Notes: generated by a model from the sequence alone, not told the origin. Shown: positions 7,322 to 18,512, counted from the first letter of the stretch. The stretch: 64,000 bases of DNA from Chitinophaga niabensis (GCA_017849435.1 JAFIGY010000002.1:186001-250000), one strand, 5' to 3'. Numbers and translations are program-made.

Positions 7322-10273
7322 ATGAAAAAATTCAGCAGCCCCGTCATTGTCGTAATTGTTGCTGCCATTATCTCCGTAGCTTGGTTCACCTGGTACGCCG
7401 GGTCGGCGGACAGTGTTTCCAATGAAAATAATGAAAAGCTCCGTATCGCCAACGATAAGATCCGCCAGCTGGAACAGGTAGAATACATGATGAAATCCCT
7501 GGAATCTGCTGTGAGAGGATATGTGATCACCGGGGACTCCGGTTTCCTGTACCGGGAAGACTATATGGAAACCCACCTCCGCGCACCGATGGAAAACCTC
7601 GTGATGCTCTACCGCAATAATCCCCCGGAGCTGCGCCAGCTGGATTCCCTGAAAACTGAAGTCTATAAAAAGATCGCCTTCTTCAACTACCTGATCAGCG
7701 CTACCCGCGAAGCTCCCGTGATGGCGGGCGCCATGCTGCAAACAAAACGCGGCGCTTCTTCTTCCGATGAAGTATCCCGGCTAACGGGCAATATCCTGCA
7801 AAAGGAACACCTCTCGCTGGATGAGCGCCTCAGCAATCACTGGCATAACCGCATCCCCTACCTGCTGTCCATTTTCGGAAGCGCCATCTGCCTGATCTTC
7901 CTCCTCTCCGGCCTCTTCCGCCTGTACAGGAATATCCGTAAGGCGGAACAGGAAGGAAAACATCTCCGCACCAGCGAGGAAAAATACCGGCAGCTGATCG
8001 AAGATGCAGGGGTGACCATGTACACTACCAACCGCGGTGGCTTCTTCACTTACGTCAATAACAAATCTGTCGACCTCACCGGGTATAAGCCGGAAGAGCT
8101 GATCGGCAAACAATACAGCATACTGCTGGACCCCTCGCAGCAAAAAGAACTGCAAGCCTTCTACGAAAACCAGTCCTTCGAAGGCCCGGAAGCCACTACC
8201 TTCGAATTCCCCATCCGCCGTAAGAACGGGGAAAAGATATGGGTGGAGCAACAGGCGGTGCTCGTACGCCACAAAGGCGCTTTCAAAGGATACCAGTGTA
8301 TTGTGAAAGACATCCATCAGAAAAAGATGTACCAGCTGGAACTGGAACGCGCCAACAAAGAAATGGACGTTCTCCATCACCGCCTCCAGTCCATCCTCGA
8401 AAACACGCCTGCGGTAATGTTCATCAAGGATATCGCCGGCAAATATCTCCTCGTGAACCGGCGTTTTGAAGAAGTTTTCGGGATCAGCAGCGAACAGATC
8501 ATCGGGAAAACAGACAAGGATTTCCCGGATGTACTGAAGCCGGAGAAGAACGCGCCGTACGACCGGGAAGCATTGCTCTATGAAATGCCCGTTGAAATGG
8601 AAGAATCCATCGATACCGGCGAGGGCCCCCGCTACTTCTTCATCACCAAGTTCCCGCTGCGTGACCATGTGAGGAGGATATACGGACTTTGTGGCATCGC
8701 GACGGACATCACGGAAAGGATCGCGAACGAACATGCGCTGATCGAATCCCGAAAGAAAGCAGAGCAGTCGAAATACGCACAGGAAAGGTTCATGGCCAAT
8801 ATGAGCCATGAGATCAGAACACCGCTCAATGGTATCATCGGCATCACCAACCTGCTGCAGCAAACCAGTATGATACCGGAACAGAAGGAGTATGTGGACG
8901 ATATCAAGGACTCTGCGAACAACCTGATGATGCTGGTGGAAAGGATCCTTGATTTCTCACAGTTAAATGCCGGTAAACTCGCGCTCTCTTTTACAGACTT
9001 CGATCCCCGGCACCTCATACGGAAAGTTGTACTGGGAGAGCAGAAAAGGGCCACAGCCAAAGGGCTGCATCTGGAACTTCATCTCGATGAACATATTCCC
9101 GATCACGTACTCGGCGATCACACCAAGCTGGAAGCCGTACTGCGGAACCTGCTGGACAATGCCATCAAATTCACGGAAAAGGGGCATATCGATCTGCACG
9201 TTAGACTGACCGGTCAGGATCATGCCACCAACCTGCTTTCCTTTGAACTGAGCGATACCGGCATCGGCATTCCCGAACATATGCATGAGGCCGTATTTCA
9301 AAGCTTCTCGCAGCTGCATGGGAATAATGACAGAAGGCATGGCGGAGCAGGACTGGGACTGGCTTTAACAAAGCAGTTGATACAATTGCAGGAAGGCCGG
9401 ATCTCCATATCAGGCAACAATGAAGGTGGCACTACCATCCACTTTTCGATCCCCTTCAGCAAAAATCTCTTCACACCGTCCGGCGATACATCGCCCCTGC
9501 ATCTTAAAGGCAAACAGATACTCGTTGCGGAAGACAATCTCATCAACCAGAAAGTGGCCCGCAAAACGCTCGAACAGGCAGGCGCCGCCGTCACCATCGC
9601 AGAGAATGGGCTGGAGGCATTAGAAAAACTGGCTGCCGGCCATTTCGATTGCATCCTGATGGATATACAAATGCCCGAAATGGACGGACTCACGGCTACC
9701 CTGAGGATACGGGAAAAAGGGATGAGCATTCCCATCATCGCCATGACGGCCTCCGCGCTGAAAGGCGACCGGGAGCGATGCCTGCTGGCAGGGATGAACG
9801 ATTATATTTCCAAACCATTCATTCCGGATGAGCTGTTCGCGAAGATCCTCGAAGCGCTTGGGGAAAGGGATCCCGCCTTCGCCGCATTCAGCGGTCCGGC
9901 GCATGGGGGTGAATCCACAAAATCCTTTGTAGACCTGCATTACCTGCGGGAGATCGCAGACAATGATCCGGATTACCTGCTGGAAACCCTGCATACTTTC
10001 CTTGAAAGAACATCCGGTATATTGAACAGCGCCATTCACAGTGCGCAGCAGGAGGACTGGAACGCCACCTGGCGCTATGCACGTCTTCTTCGTGTAAGCC
10101 TGACCGTTGTACGCATTTTCCCGCTGGCCCAGATCATGATGGAGGTAGAACAGGCCGCCCGGTTGAAAAGGCAGCTGCAAAGCATCCTGCCGAACCTGCG
10201 CGATGCAGTGAGTGTGTATAATCAGGCACAGGAGACCCTTCGGCAGGAAATACTACAGATCGGGAAAAATTAA
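7322..10273 (+). CDS. Hybrid sensor histidine kinase/response regulator with degenerate Hpt
   Basis: A 983-residue inner-membrane signalling protein. Order: TM1 (residues 5-26), CHASE3-like periplasmic domain (about 40-175, motif SAVRGYVITGD), TM2 (about 180-203), two PAS domains (about 220-335 and 350-475), HisKA with His496 in MSHEIRTPLNG, HATPase with DTGIGIP and GAGLGLALTKQL, receiver domain with Asp781 in LMDIQMPEMDG, then a C-terminal Hpt-like helical domain. In that last domain the expected A-H-x-L-K reads A-R-L-L-R, so the phospho-accepting His is Arg921. Its 3' end overlaps the convergent kdp-locus kinase by 4 bases. Confidence 0.92.
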   Translation: MKKFSSPVIVVIVAAIISVAWFTWYAGSADSVSNENNEKLRIANDKIRQLEQVEYMMKSLESAVRGYVITGDSGFLYREDYMETHLRAPMENLVMLYRNNPPELRQLDSLKTEVYKKIAFFNYLISATREAPVMAGAMLQTKRGASSSDEVSRLTGNILQKEHLSLDERLSNHWHNRIPYLLSIFGSAICLIFLLSGLFRLYRNIRKAEQEGKHLRTSEEKYRQLIEDAGVTMYTTNRGGFFTYVNNKSVDLTGYKPEELIGKQYSILLDPSQQKELQAFYENQSFEGPEATTFEFPIRRKNGEKIWVEQQAVLVRHKGAFKGYQCIVKDIHQKKMYQLELERANKEMDVLHHRLQSILENTPAVMFIKDIAGKYLLVNRRFEEVFGISSEQIIGKTDKDFPDVLKPEKNAPYDREALLYEMPVEMEESIDTGEGPRYFFITKFPLRDHVRRIYGLCGIATDITERIANEHALIESRKKAEQSKYAQERFMANMSHEIRTPLNGIIGITNLLQQTSMIPEQKEYVDDIKDSANNLMMLVERILDFSQLNAGKLALSFTDFDPRHLIRKVVLGEQKRATAKGLHLELHLDEHIPDHVLGDHTKLEAVLRNLLDNAIKFTEKGHIDLHVRLTGQDHATNLLSFELSDTGIGIPEHMHEAVFQSFSQLHGNNDRRHGGAGLGLALTKQLIQLQEGRISISGNNEGGTTIHFSIPFSKNLFTPSGDTSPLHLKGKQILVAEDNLINQKVARKTLEQAGAAVTIAENGLEALEKLAAGHFDCILMDIQMPEMDGLTATLRIREKGMSIPIIAMTASALKGDRERCLLAGMNDYISKPFIPDELFAKILEALGERDPAFAAFSGPAHGGESTKSFVDLHYLREIADNDPDYLLETLHTFLERTSGILNSAIHSAQQEDWNATWRYARLLRVSLTVVRIFPLAQIMMEVEQAARLKRQLQSILPNLRDAVSVYNQAQETLRQEILQIGKN

Positions 10274-11949
10274 TGGCCGGCCGCCAGCGGGAGCACAAAC
10301 CAGAAACGGCTGCCGCGACCGGGTTCGCTTTCTACGTCTATGATGCCCCCCTGCGCCTCTATGAACTCCCGCGCAATAGCCAGCCCAAGACCGCTGCCCC
10401 TCGTATCCTCCATGCCCGGCACCTGGAAGAACCGCTCGAAAACTTTGCTGCGGAAAGCAGGTGCAATGCCCCGCCCATGATCCTGCACACTAAAGCTTAG
10501 TGTATCCGTTTCCGTTAGCTCTACCGTGAGTTCCACATCAGCGCCCGGTGTAGAATAGCGGATAGCATTGGTGAGCAGGTTCACCAGTACCCAGGCGCTT
10601 TTTTCCGCATCAGCGGATACGTGGGGTACATCCGGCGGAATCGTAGTGTGGATGTGTATATTCCGGCTGTCAGCCTGCTTCTGCACAGTGTCCAGCGCAT
10701 ACTGGATGATATTCTGGGGCGCTACGGACTGGATCTGCAACTGGATGTTGCCGCTCTCCACCCTGGAGAAATCCAGCAGCTCGCCCACCATGCGGATCAT
10801 ACGACGGTTATCCTGCCGGATACTGTCCAGCAGCTCCTTTTGTTCCGTGGAGAGGTTGCCGGTGCGTTCATCCTCCAGTAATTGCAGACTGAGATCGGTG
10901 GCCGCAAGCGGGGTTTTCAGCTCGTGCGAGATCGTGGCGATGAAATGCGTTTTGGCGATATCGATCTCTTTGTAGGTGGTGATGTTCTTGAGGATGATCA
11001 CGTAACCGATCTTGGCATTATCATGATGAATGTCGAGGGTTTCACGGGTATAAAAGCTTTCCCTTCCATTCGTCACGATTTTCACCGGCCCGTTGTCCTG
11101 TTTGTTGAGCAGGTAATGCAGCAGGTCATTCTGTTTGGCCAGCGTTGCGGCAGACCATCCGACAACGTCCTTTTCTTCCATACTGAGCAATTGCAGGGCC
11201 TCAGCATTGGCAAAAAGGATGGTTCCCTTGTCGTCAATCCCGATAGTAGCATCTTTGAGGCTACTGATCACCGCTTCGGCGCGTTTCTTCTCAAATACGA
11301 TCCGGGCAAGGTTGCTATGCTCATATTCATTCAGCTTCTCTGCCATGGTGTTGAATGCCGTGGCCAGTTCCCCGAACTCGTCCTCCGATTTGAAATAAAG
11401 CCGTTGTTCATATTTCTTCTGCGCAATCCCCTTGATCCCTTCGGTGAGCTCATGTATCGGGTTGGCGATATATCCCGGGAAGTTATACACGAAGGTGACA
11501 CCCAGCAGGAAGCAGATGCCGCTGATGACGGCGATATACAGCAGCGCTTTATCTGCCGTATCCTTTGTATGCTGATGTTTCCGCACGATGGCGTTCATGT
11601 TCAGCTCCATGATGGTGTAAATATCGTTCCGGATCTCGCTGGCCGGCACGGAGTCGGAAAAATGCCGGCGGATACGCTCCGTCACCATTCGTTCTCCCTT
11701 TTCCGTAATATTCTCTTCCTGCTTTTTAAGATTGTTGAGGAAGGTCTGCTGGTCCACCGGATTCTTCTCCAGCGCTTTCAGCATGTTCTTGGCATACTCC
11801 ACGGACTCATAGTTATCCTGCAGGATCGCTCTCGCTCCCTGGTTCACCCGGCTTAGATAATAGTATCCCAGGATGCTTACCAGCATCAGCATCATAAAGA
11901 GGAAGAGCACACCTGCGGTGATCTTTGTTTTGAGCCTTAACCGTGTCAT
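10270..11949 (-). CDS. HAMP/PAS sensor histidine kinase of the kdp locus
   Basis: A 559-residue membrane histidine kinase. TM1 (about 11-31), a short extracytoplasmic helical region (about 35-135), TM2 (about 137-158), HAMP (about 160-215), PAS-type domain (about 225-325), HisKA with His342 in TISHELKTPLAA, and HATPase with NLLTNAIRY, DHGRGI and GSGLGLAIA. It overlaps the KdpD N-terminal gene by 4 bases (ATGA), so the two are translationally coupled and probably act together as the two halves of a split KdpD. It lacks the four-helix DUF4118 region of classical KdpD. The cognate regulator is probably the sigma-54 activator at 19642-20982 (inference). Confidence 0.92.
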   Translation of the reverse strand: MTRLRLKTKITAGVLFLFMMLMLVSILGYYYLSRVNQGARAILQDNYESVEYAKNMLKALEKNPVDQQTFLNNLKKQEENITEKGERMVTERIRRHFSDSVPASEIRNDIYTIMELNMNAIVRKHQHTKDTADKALLYIAVISGICFLLGVTFVYNFPGYIANPIHELTEGIKGIAQKKYEQRLYFKSEDEFGELATAFNTMAEKLNEYEHSNLARIVFEKKRAEAVISSLKDATIGIDDKGTILFANAEALQLLSMEEKDVVGWSAATLAKQNDLLHYLLNKQDNGPVKIVTNGRESFYTRETLDIHHDNAKIGYVIILKNITTYKEIDIAKTHFIATISHELKTPLAATDLSLQLLEDERTGNLSTEQKELLDSIRQDNRRMIRMVGELLDFSRVESGNIQLQIQSVAPQNIIQYALDTVQKQADSRNIHIHTTIPPDVPHVSADAEKSAWVLVNLLTNAIRYSTPGADVELTVELTETDTLSFSVQDHGRGIAPAFRSKVFERFFQVPGMEDTRGSGLGLAIAREFIEAQGGIIDVESEPGRGSRFWFVLPLAAGH

Positions 11950-13055
11950 GATAGTATTACAAGATCGATTTCATTAGAGGATAATGTTTTCAGCAGTTGG
12001 TTGAAAATGTTCGTCCGTAAAATTATGCCAAAGAGACTGATATGCGGTTTGCCGATGCAAACGGTGGTGATTTCTTTTTCCATCGCTACTTTCATAATAG
12101 CATCGGGAATGTTGATATCCTGCACCCGTAATACCTCCGCACCCAACTCCGTAGCCAGTTTCAGGTTATTGATCAGGTGCCGTTGGTCTGCCAGGTTGAT
12201 ACGCCCCACGCTTTCCCGGGGTGTTTGCACGTACAGGACGTACCATTCACCGTGATAGTATGCCGCCAGCCGGGCCGTTTTGCGGATAACCTTCCGTGCG
12301 ATCTCATCATTGCTGGATATACAGGCCAGGAACCGTTCGTGGCGCATCTGCTGCCCGCGGGGTATCTCGGTCTCCACTTTCCGTTCCACCTGTGAGGTCA
12401 CCTCCCGCAAGGCCAGCTCCCGCAGCTGCAGAATCTTTTCCGCCTGAAAGAAGTTCTTGAGCGCAGTCTCCACCTTGCTCTGCTCGTAGATCTTTCCTTC
12501 CTTCAACCGGGTGATCAGTTCATCCGCTGTAAGGTCGATATTCACCACTTCATCCGCGATCTGCAGCATGCTGTCCGGTACTCTTTCGCTGATCTCCACG
12601 CCGGTAATGGCTTTCACCTGGTGGTTGATGCTCTCCATATGCTGGATGTTCACAGCGGAGATCACATTGATCCCGGCATTGAGGATGTCCATCACATCCT
12701 GCCACCGCTTCTCATTCCGCGAACCGGGAATATTCGTGTGCGCCAGCTCATCCACGATCACCCATTCCGGCGCCAGCAGCAGGATGGCGTTGAGATCCAT
12801 TTCCTCGAGCATCTTGCCTTTGTAGAAAACCTGCCGGCGGGGGATAACGGGAATTCCGTCCAGCAAGGCTTCTGTTTCCTTCCGGCCATGCGTTTCAATA
12901 TATCCGATCTGCACATTCACCCCTTTTCGCAAAAGGGAATGCGCTTCCTGCAACATGCGGTAAGTTTTTCCCACACCGGCGCTCATGCCAATGTAGATCT
13001 TGAATTCACCGCGACCGGTCTTATCGGCCATATGTAAAAAACGTTGCATCATCAT
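11946..13055 (-). CDS. kdpD: KdpD N-terminal sensor half (KdpD + universal stress domains)
   Basis: A stand-alone version of the N-terminal cytoplasmic part of KdpD, 369 residues from the chosen start. It has the KdpD ATP-binding domain with Walker A (GMSAGVGKT, residues 23-31) and Walker B (VIVDELAHTN), then a universal-stress-like domain from about residue 240 (RHERFLACISS onward). No kinase domain is present: that is supplied by the next gene, overlapping by 4 bases. A longer start at 13139 would overlap the porin by 56 bases. The start at 13055 keeps the QRFL ... GEFKIYIGM beginning usual for this family; 13049 or 13031 are also possible. Confidence 0.9.
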   Translation of the reverse strand: MMMQRFLHMADKTGRGEFKIYIGMSAGVGKTYRMLQEAHSLLRKGVNVQIGYIETHGRKETEALLDGIPVIPRRQVFYKGKMLEEMDLNAILLLAPEWVIVDELAHTNIPGSRNEKRWQDVMDILNAGINVISAVNIQHMESINHQVKAITGVEISERVPDSMLQIADEVVNIDLTADELITRLKEGKIYEQSKVETALKNFFQAEKILQLRELALREVTSQVERKVETEIPRGQQMRHERFLACISSNDEIARKVIRKTARLAAYYHGEWYVLYVQTPRESVGRINLADQRHLINNLKLATELGAEVLRVQDINIPDAIMKVAMEKEITTVCIGKPHISLFGIILRTNIFNQLLKTLSSNEIDLVILS

Positions 13056-13083
13056 GGCAAAGGGTGGGGTGGTTTTGCAATGG

Positions 13084-14151
13084 TTAAAACGAAACTGCGA
13101 GGGAAGCCGTAATAGCCACATTACTGGTCTTCCTTTCAATATCTTTTACAAAAACCTTGTCTTTACTGTCATACAATTTACCCTCCACCCGGAACAGCAC
13201 ATTATCCGCCGGCGCCACATCCACATTGAGCGAATACCCGCTCGTTCTGAATCCTCCCGGTACATCAGTAGCGATGATCACTTCATCATCATCCTGGTAA
13301 TATTCATACCGGCCGGCCAGTGCGATCTTATTGGTAAAGGCATAGCGTGCGATCAATACCGGGGAATACCAGTTGTTCAGATCGCTTTTGCCTTTCTTCT
13401 TCTGCTCCAGGCCATAGTCAAAACCTGCGGTAAGGCTAAGCTTGTCAGTGATATTAAAGATACCGTAAACGTCGTTAAAATAACGCATCTGCCGTACGGA
13501 ATCAGGCTTATCGTTTCCCACAAAAGTGCTCCAGTTAAGCGTTACGCCGGAAGAGGGTTTGAACGTGATCTGGGTGCCGAATCCCGGTGTCTGGTTGCCG
13601 TCTACCCGTTTTACCCGTTGCCAGCCGTTGAGATACATGGCGGCAAGGCTCCATTTTTCGTTGGGCGTCCATATGATCCTGGCGCCGGCCTCATAGTACG
13701 GCGTATTGTCTGCCGTAATGCTGCGGGTAAGGGTGGGACAATCCTTTCCCACGGCGCTTTCCCATCCAATGTGCGACGGCATGATGCCGGCGTCTAACCA
13801 AACGTTCCCGCCTATACGAACACCTACGTTCGCTTCGTAATTGTGCCGCATCAGTTCCTGCTCGGAAGCCAGGTTGTACTGGGGATAGGTGCCGGCCATC
13901 AATCCAAAATTGGCGCGGATGCGGTCGCTGGTGTAATTGGCTTTCAGATAGGCCAGGTTGACGTTCAGTTCGTTGTGCCGGTTGTAATTGTATACAAATC
14001 CCGGGCGGGTGTGGTTGGCAGGTCCGTTCAGATCAAAGGTATAATAGGCTTCCACATAACCGGAAAAGGTGATCTTTGATTTTTTGGTTTCCTGTGCCGT
14101 TGCGTTCAGAGCCAGTGCGGACACGGCTCCCATCATTAAAACTTTCTTCAT
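13084..14151 (-). CDS. Putative beta-barrel porin (OmpL/bbp2-like) in the kdp operon
   Basis: A 355-residue exported protein. Signal peptide (residues 1-19, ALNATAQ) and then GYVEAYYTFDLNGP, many amphipathic strands (LNVNLAYLKANYTSDRIRANFGLMAG) and a hydrophobic end (VAITASLAVSF). This pattern fits the putative beta-barrel porin-2 group. Its ATG lies 1 base after the kdpC stop, so it is part of the kdp operon, and it may let K+ through the outer membrane (inference). Confidence 0.82.
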   Translation of the reverse strand: MKKVLMMGAVSALALNATAQETKKSKITFSGYVEAYYTFDLNGPANHTRPGFVYNYNRHNELNVNLAYLKANYTSDRIRANFGLMAGTYPQYNLASEQELMRHNYEANVGVRIGGNVWLDAGIMPSHIGWESAVGKDCPTLTRSITADNTPYYEAGARIIWTPNEKWSLAAMYLNGWQRVKRVDGNQTPGFGTQITFKPSSGVTLNWSTFVGNDKPDSVRQMRYFNDVYGIFNITDKLSLTAGFDYGLEQKKKGKSDLNNWYSPVLIARYAFTNKIALAGRYEYYQDDDEVIIATDVPGGFRTSGYSLNVDVAPADNVLFRVEGKLYDSKDKVFVKDIERKTSNVAITASLAVSF

Positions 14152-14152
14152 G

Positions 14153-14716
14153 TTATTTTATATTATCCAATGCAATGTTGAGTTGCAGTACATTCACCTT
14201 TGAAGGACCGAACATGCCGAGCAGCGGGCCTTTTACGTGATCCTGTACAAGCTGTTGTACTTTCTCTTCCGGAATGCCGCGCAACCGGGCGATCCTCGGT
14301 ACCTGTACCAGTGCGCCGGCGGGAGAAAGGTCGGGATCCAGGCCGCTGCCGGAAGCTGTTACCAGTTCCGCAGGGATCTGTTCTTTGCGGATACCGGGAT
14401 TGTGTACCAGGAAAGTATCTATCCTGGCCTGCACGATCTTCAGGTAATCCGGGTTAGAAGGTCCTTTGTTGGAACCACCGGAACCGCCGGCGTTATAATC
14501 CACCGCGGAAGGGCGGCTCTGGAAATATTTTTCGTCTGTGAACTTCTGTCCGATGTTAGCATATCCCACTACTCTTCCGTGATGTGTGACCGTCACACCG
14601 TCTCCTTTACCGGGAGTCAGTTTCCCGATCCCTGCTATCAGCAGGGGATACAAACCGGCTGTCAACAGTATCAGCACGATGGTCAGTTTGAGGGCGGGCA
14701 AAAAATATCTTCTCAT
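14153..14716 (-). CDS. kdpC: Potassium-transporting ATPase subunit KdpC
   Basis: A 187-residue KdpC. One N-terminal membrane helix (residues 8-30) is followed by a periplasmic domain with the family motifs YFQSRPSAVDYNAGGSGGSN and ASGSGLDPDLSPAGALVQVPRIAR. KdpC stabilises the KdpFABC complex and supports nucleotide binding by KdpB. It lies 12 bases downstream of kdpB and 1 base upstream of the porin. Confidence 0.97.
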   Translation of the reverse strand: MRRYFLPALKLTIVLILLTAGLYPLLIAGIGKLTPGKGDGVTVTHHGRVVGYANIGQKFTDEKYFQSRPSAVDYNAGGSGGSNKGPSNPDYLKIVQARIDTFLVHNPGIRKEQIPAELVTASGSGLDPDLSPAGALVQVPRIARLRGIPEEKVQQLVQDHVKGPLLGMFGPSKVNVLQLNIALDNIK

Positions 14717-14728
14717 TGTATTGTTGTA

Positions 14729-16777
14729 TTAATAGAATAAAGAAACCACGATGTCTATTAGTTTGATGCCGATGAACGGAACGATCACACCACCCAAACC
14801 GTATATCAGCAGGTTACGCCGCAGGAGCGCACTGGCGCCGATGGGCCTGTAAGCCACCCCGCGCAGGGCCAGCGGTATCAGTAGCGGAATGATGATGGCG
14901 TTGAAGATCACGGCGCTCAGGATGGCCGTTTCAGGGCTGTGCAGGCGCATAATGTTGATGCCTTGCAAAGCGGGAATAGACAGGATGAATAATGCCGGTA
15001 CGATGGCAAAATACTTGGCCACGTCATTGGCGATGGAGAACGTGGTAAGCGTACCGCGGGTCATTAGCAGCTGTTTGCCGATCTCCACGATCTCGATGAG
15101 TTTGGTAGGATCATTGTCGAGGTCCACCATATTCCCGGCCTCCTTGGCCGCCTGTGTACCGCTGTTCATGGCAACTCCCACATCCGCCTGCGCGAGTGCG
15201 GGCGCATCATTGGTACCGTCTCCCATCATAGCCACCAGCCTGCCTTCCTGTTGTTCCTTTCTGATATAGGTCATCTTGTCCTCCGGCTTGGCCTCCGCGA
15301 TGAAGTCATCCACCCCGGCCTTTTCCGCGATGTATTTGGCCGTAAGGGGGTTATCCCCTGTTACCATCACAGTTTTCACTCCCATTTTGCGAAGGCGCTC
15401 AAACCGTTCCTGGATGCCGGGTTTGATGATATCCTGCAGCTCAATCACGCCGGTCACTTTGTTATTAACAGCCACAACGAGCGGCGTACCGCCATTGGCG
15501 GATATTTTCTTCACCTGTTCATAGGTCTCCCCCGGAAATTCATTCCCAGCTTTCACCGCCATATCCCGGATAGCATCATAAGCTCCTTTGCGGATGCGGG
15601 TGCCATCCGGCATATCGATCCCGCTGCTGCGGGTTTCCGCGGTGAATTTCACCAGGGAGGCGCCGGTAACGGATAACTGGCTCACCACTTCCTTGCCTGC
15701 CAGTTCCACGATGGACTTGCCTTCCGGGGTATCATCCGCCAGGGAGCTGAGTGCGCTCACGCGCACGAATTCTTCTTTTGAATGTCCGTTGGTGGCGTAG
15801 AAATTGGTGGCCTTCCGGTTCCCGATGGTGATCGTACCGGTTTTATCCAGCAGCAGCACATCAAGGTCGCCGGCGGTTTCTACGGCCTTACCGGATTTGG
15901 TGATCACGTTTGCGCGCAGGGCACGGTCCATACCCGCAATACCGATAGCGGATAGGAGGCCGCCGATGGTGGTGGGGATGAGGCAAACGAAAAGCGAGAT
16001 GAAGGCGGCGATGGTGATGGGGGTTTGCGCATAATCCGCGAATGGTTTGAGCGTTACGCACACGATGATGAACACCAGCGTAAAGCTTGCCAGCAGGATG
16101 GTCAGCGCAATCTCGTTCGGTGTTTTCTGGCGGGTAGCACCTTCCACCAGCGCGATCATTTTATCGAGGAAGGACTCCCCTGCTTCGGTGGTCACTTTCA
16201 CGATGATGCGGTCGCTCAGTACTTTGGTGCCCCCTACTACGCTGCTTTTATCCCCGCCGGATTCCCGGATTACAGGTGCGCTCTCCCCCGTGATGGCGGA
16301 TTCATCGATGCTGGCCAATCCTTTTACGATCTCTCCATCCGCAGGGATGATATCACCGGGCTCGCAGAGGAACAGATCGCCTTTCCGCAGCTGGGAAGAA
16401 GAAACGATCTTGATCTCGTCCGTGAAGATCTCACCGATAGGCTGGATCTTTTTGGCAGGCGTTTCTTCGCGGGTTTTGCGAAGGCTTTCTGCCTGCGCTT
16501 TACCGCGCGCTTCCGCAATGGCTTCTGCGAAGTTGGCGAACAGCACAGTCAGCAGCAGTACAATAAAAATGGTCAGGTTATAGCTGAAGGAACCCTGGGA
16601 ATGATCGCCCGTGAACAAGGTATACAACGATACGATCAACATCACCGCGGTGCCCAGTTCTACGGTAAACATCACCGGATTTTTGATGAGTATCCTCGGG
16701 TCCAGTTTTATAAATGATTGTTTCAGGCTTTCTTTTACCAGCGGAGCAGGAAACAGTCTGTTATCTTTCGTTTTCAT
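14729..16777 (-). CDS. kdpB: Potassium-transporting P-type ATPase subunit KdpB
   Basis: A 682-residue type IA P-type ATPase that powers K+ uptake by KdpFABC. It has the phosphorylated Asp311 in DKTGTIT, the actuator loop TGESAPV, the nucleotide domain (KGAYDAI), the hinge [10 protein letters not shown] and [10 protein letters not shown]. The membrane helices are at 30-85, 215-275 and 580-680. The length matches the family. The gap to kdpA is 19 bases. Confidence 0.98.
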   Translation of the reverse strand: MKTKDNRLFPAPLVKESLKQSFIKLDPRILIKNPVMFTVELGTAVMLIVSLYTLFTGDHSQGSFSYNLTIFIVLLLTVLFANFAEAIAEARGKAQAESLRKTREETPAKKIQPIGEIFTDEIKIVSSSQLRKGDLFLCEPGDIIPADGEIVKGLASIDESAITGESAPVIRESGGDKSSVVGGTKVLSDRIIVKVTTEAGESFLDKMIALVEGATRQKTPNEIALTILLASFTLVFIIVCVTLKPFADYAQTPITIAAFISLFVCLIPTTIGGLLSAIGIAGMDRALRANVITKSGKAVETAGDLDVLLLDKTGTITIGNRKATNFYATNGHSKEEFVRVSALSSLADDTPEGKSIVELAGKEVVSQLSVTGASLVKFTAETRSSGIDMPDGTRIRKGAYDAIRDMAVKAGNEFPGETYEQVKKISANGGTPLVVAVNNKVTGVIELQDIIKPGIQERFERLRKMGVKTVMVTGDNPLTAKYIAEKAGVDDFIAEAKPEDKMTYIRKEQQEGRLVAMMGDGTNDAPALAQADVGVAMNSGTQAAKEAGNMVDLDNDPTKLIEIVEIGKQLLMTRGTLTTFSIANDVAKYFAIVPALFILSIPALQGINIMRLHSPETAILSAVIFNAIIIPLLIPLALRGVAYRPIGASALLRRNLLIYGLGGVIVPFIGIKLIDIVVSLFY

Positions 16778-16796
16778 TTTCTTTACAGTTTTTCCG

Positions 16797-18512
16797 TTAA
16801 TACAGGGAGAAATACTCGGCTATCGGTCCCAATGCAAGCGCCGGGAAGAATGACAGGGCTGCGATGATGACGATCACCGCCATGGTCATTACACCAAAAG
16901 TGACTGTGTCTGTCCGCAAGGTTCCCGCAGATTCCGGTACATATTTCTTTTGCGCCATGATACCTGCAATGGCCACAGGGCCAAGAATGGGCAGGTAACG
17001 GCCGAGGATCAGCACAAAACCGGTGCTGACATTCCAGAAAACATTTCCGTCACCCAGACCTTCAAAACCGGACCCGTTGTTGGCATTGGAAGAAGTGTAT
17101 TCATACAGCATTTCTGAAAAACCGTGATAGCCGGGGTTATTCAGCCAGTTGGCAGGCGGTGTGGCCCAGCCGGTACCAATGTGGTGGGACAGAATATAAG
17201 ATGACAATGCGGTACCCGCCAGTATCAGGAAGGGGCTCAGCAAAGCTACCAGTGCAGCGATCTTTATCTCTTTCGCCTCCACTTTATGCCCCATGAACTC
17301 CGGCGTACGGCCTACCATGAGCCCGGACATGAACACGGCGATGATAATGAAGATGAAGTAGTTCAGTATCCCTACACCGCAACCGCCGTAAAAACAGTTC
17401 GTCATCATCGCTACCAGCTCCATCATCCCGGTCATCGGCATGGTACTGTCATGGAACCCGTTGACGGATCCCGTGGAAATGATGGTGGTAATGGTGCTCC
17501 AGTAGGCGGTGGCGGCAGGTCCGAACCGGACTTCTTTCCCTTCCATCGCTCCTGTTGCCTGTGTGATGCCCATTTTTGCGATCGCCGGATTACCGCCTAT
17601 TTCTGCGATCAGTGTGGGAATCATCAAAAGAATCATGCCTGCCGTCATCACGCCGAAAATGATGCGTGAGAACCGGCGCCGGTCTATGAAGAAGCCCAGG
17701 GCAAACACCATTGCAATAGGAATGATCGTTTGTGCAACGGCTTCGGTCATATTGGTGAGATAGTTCGGGTTTTCCAGCGGGTGAATGGAATTGGCGCCGA
17801 ACCAGCCGCCACCGTTGGTTCCCAGGTGTTTGATCGCGATCATGCCAGCAGCCGGACCACGGGACACGCCCACCGTATCCCCCTGCATGGTAACGATCGT
17901 GTCTTTCCCGGCATAGCTGGTGGGGGTGCCGTTGAACGCGAGCACTACCGCTACAACAATGCATATGGGGATGAGGAGGCGGGTATTGGTTTTCACAAGA
18001 AAGACCCAGAAGTTCCCGAGCTTAGTAGTCGTTTTTTCCTTCAGCGCCTTGAATACAACAACCACCGCCGCAATACCGGTGGCGGCGCTTACGAACTGGA
18101 GGAAAGTGATCACAAAAAGCTGGGTGAAATACGTCACTCCCGTTTCCCCGGAATAGTGCTGCAGGTTGCAGTTCACGAGGAAGCTGATAGCCGTATTGAA
18201 GGCCAGATCAGGGGATTGCGCCGGATTACCGTCAGGATTCAGTGGCAGTTTGTCCTGGAAGAGGAGCAGAAAGAAAGCATACACGAACCAAAGCAGGTTG
18301 ATGGTCAGCAATGCCTTGAGGTGCTGCTTCCAGTTCATTTCTTCTTTCGGGTTGATGCCACAGAGTTTGTAAATAAAACGCTCTACAGGCGCCAGAAAGT
18401 CCAGCCAGGTTTTCTCTCCTTTAAACATCTTTGCAACGTAACTTCCCAGCGGAATGGCTATGATCAGCGTAAGTGCGTAGGTGGCTATAATGCCTGCAAT
18501 TTCAGTGTTCAT
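16797..18512 (-). CDS. kdpA: Potassium-transporting ATPase subunit KdpA
   Basis: A 571-residue polytopic membrane protein, the K+-binding channel-like subunit. Selectivity-filter type segments are visible ([49 protein letters not shown]). The length is normal for KdpA. It follows kdpF by 19 bases and precedes kdpB by 19 bases. Confidence 0.98.
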   Translation of the reverse strand: MNTEIAGIIATYALTLIIAIPLGSYVAKMFKGEKTWLDFLAPVERFIYKLCGINPKEEMNWKQHLKALLTINLLWFVYAFFLLLFQDKLPLNPDGNPAQSPDLAFNTAISFLVNCNLQHYSGETGVTYFTQLFVITFLQFVSAATGIAAVVVVFKALKEKTTTKLGNFWVFLVKTNTRLLIPICIVVAVVLAFNGTPTSYAGKDTIVTMQGDTVGVSRGPAAGMIAIKHLGTNGGGWFGANSIHPLENPNYLTNMTEAVAQTIIPIAMVFALGFFIDRRRFSRIIFGVMTAGMILLMIPTLIAEIGGNPAIAKMGITQATGAMEGKEVRFGPAATAYWSTITTIISTGSVNGFHDSTMPMTGMMELVAMMTNCFYGGCGVGILNYFIFIIIAVFMSGLMVGRTPEFMGHKVEAKEIKIAALVALLSPFLILAGTALSSYILSHHIGTGWATPPANWLNNPGYHGFSEMLYEYTSSNANNGSGFEGLGDGNVFWNVSTGFVLILGRYLPILGPVAIAGIMAQKKYVPESAGTLRTDTVTFGVMTMAVIVIIAALSFFPALALGPIAEYFSLY

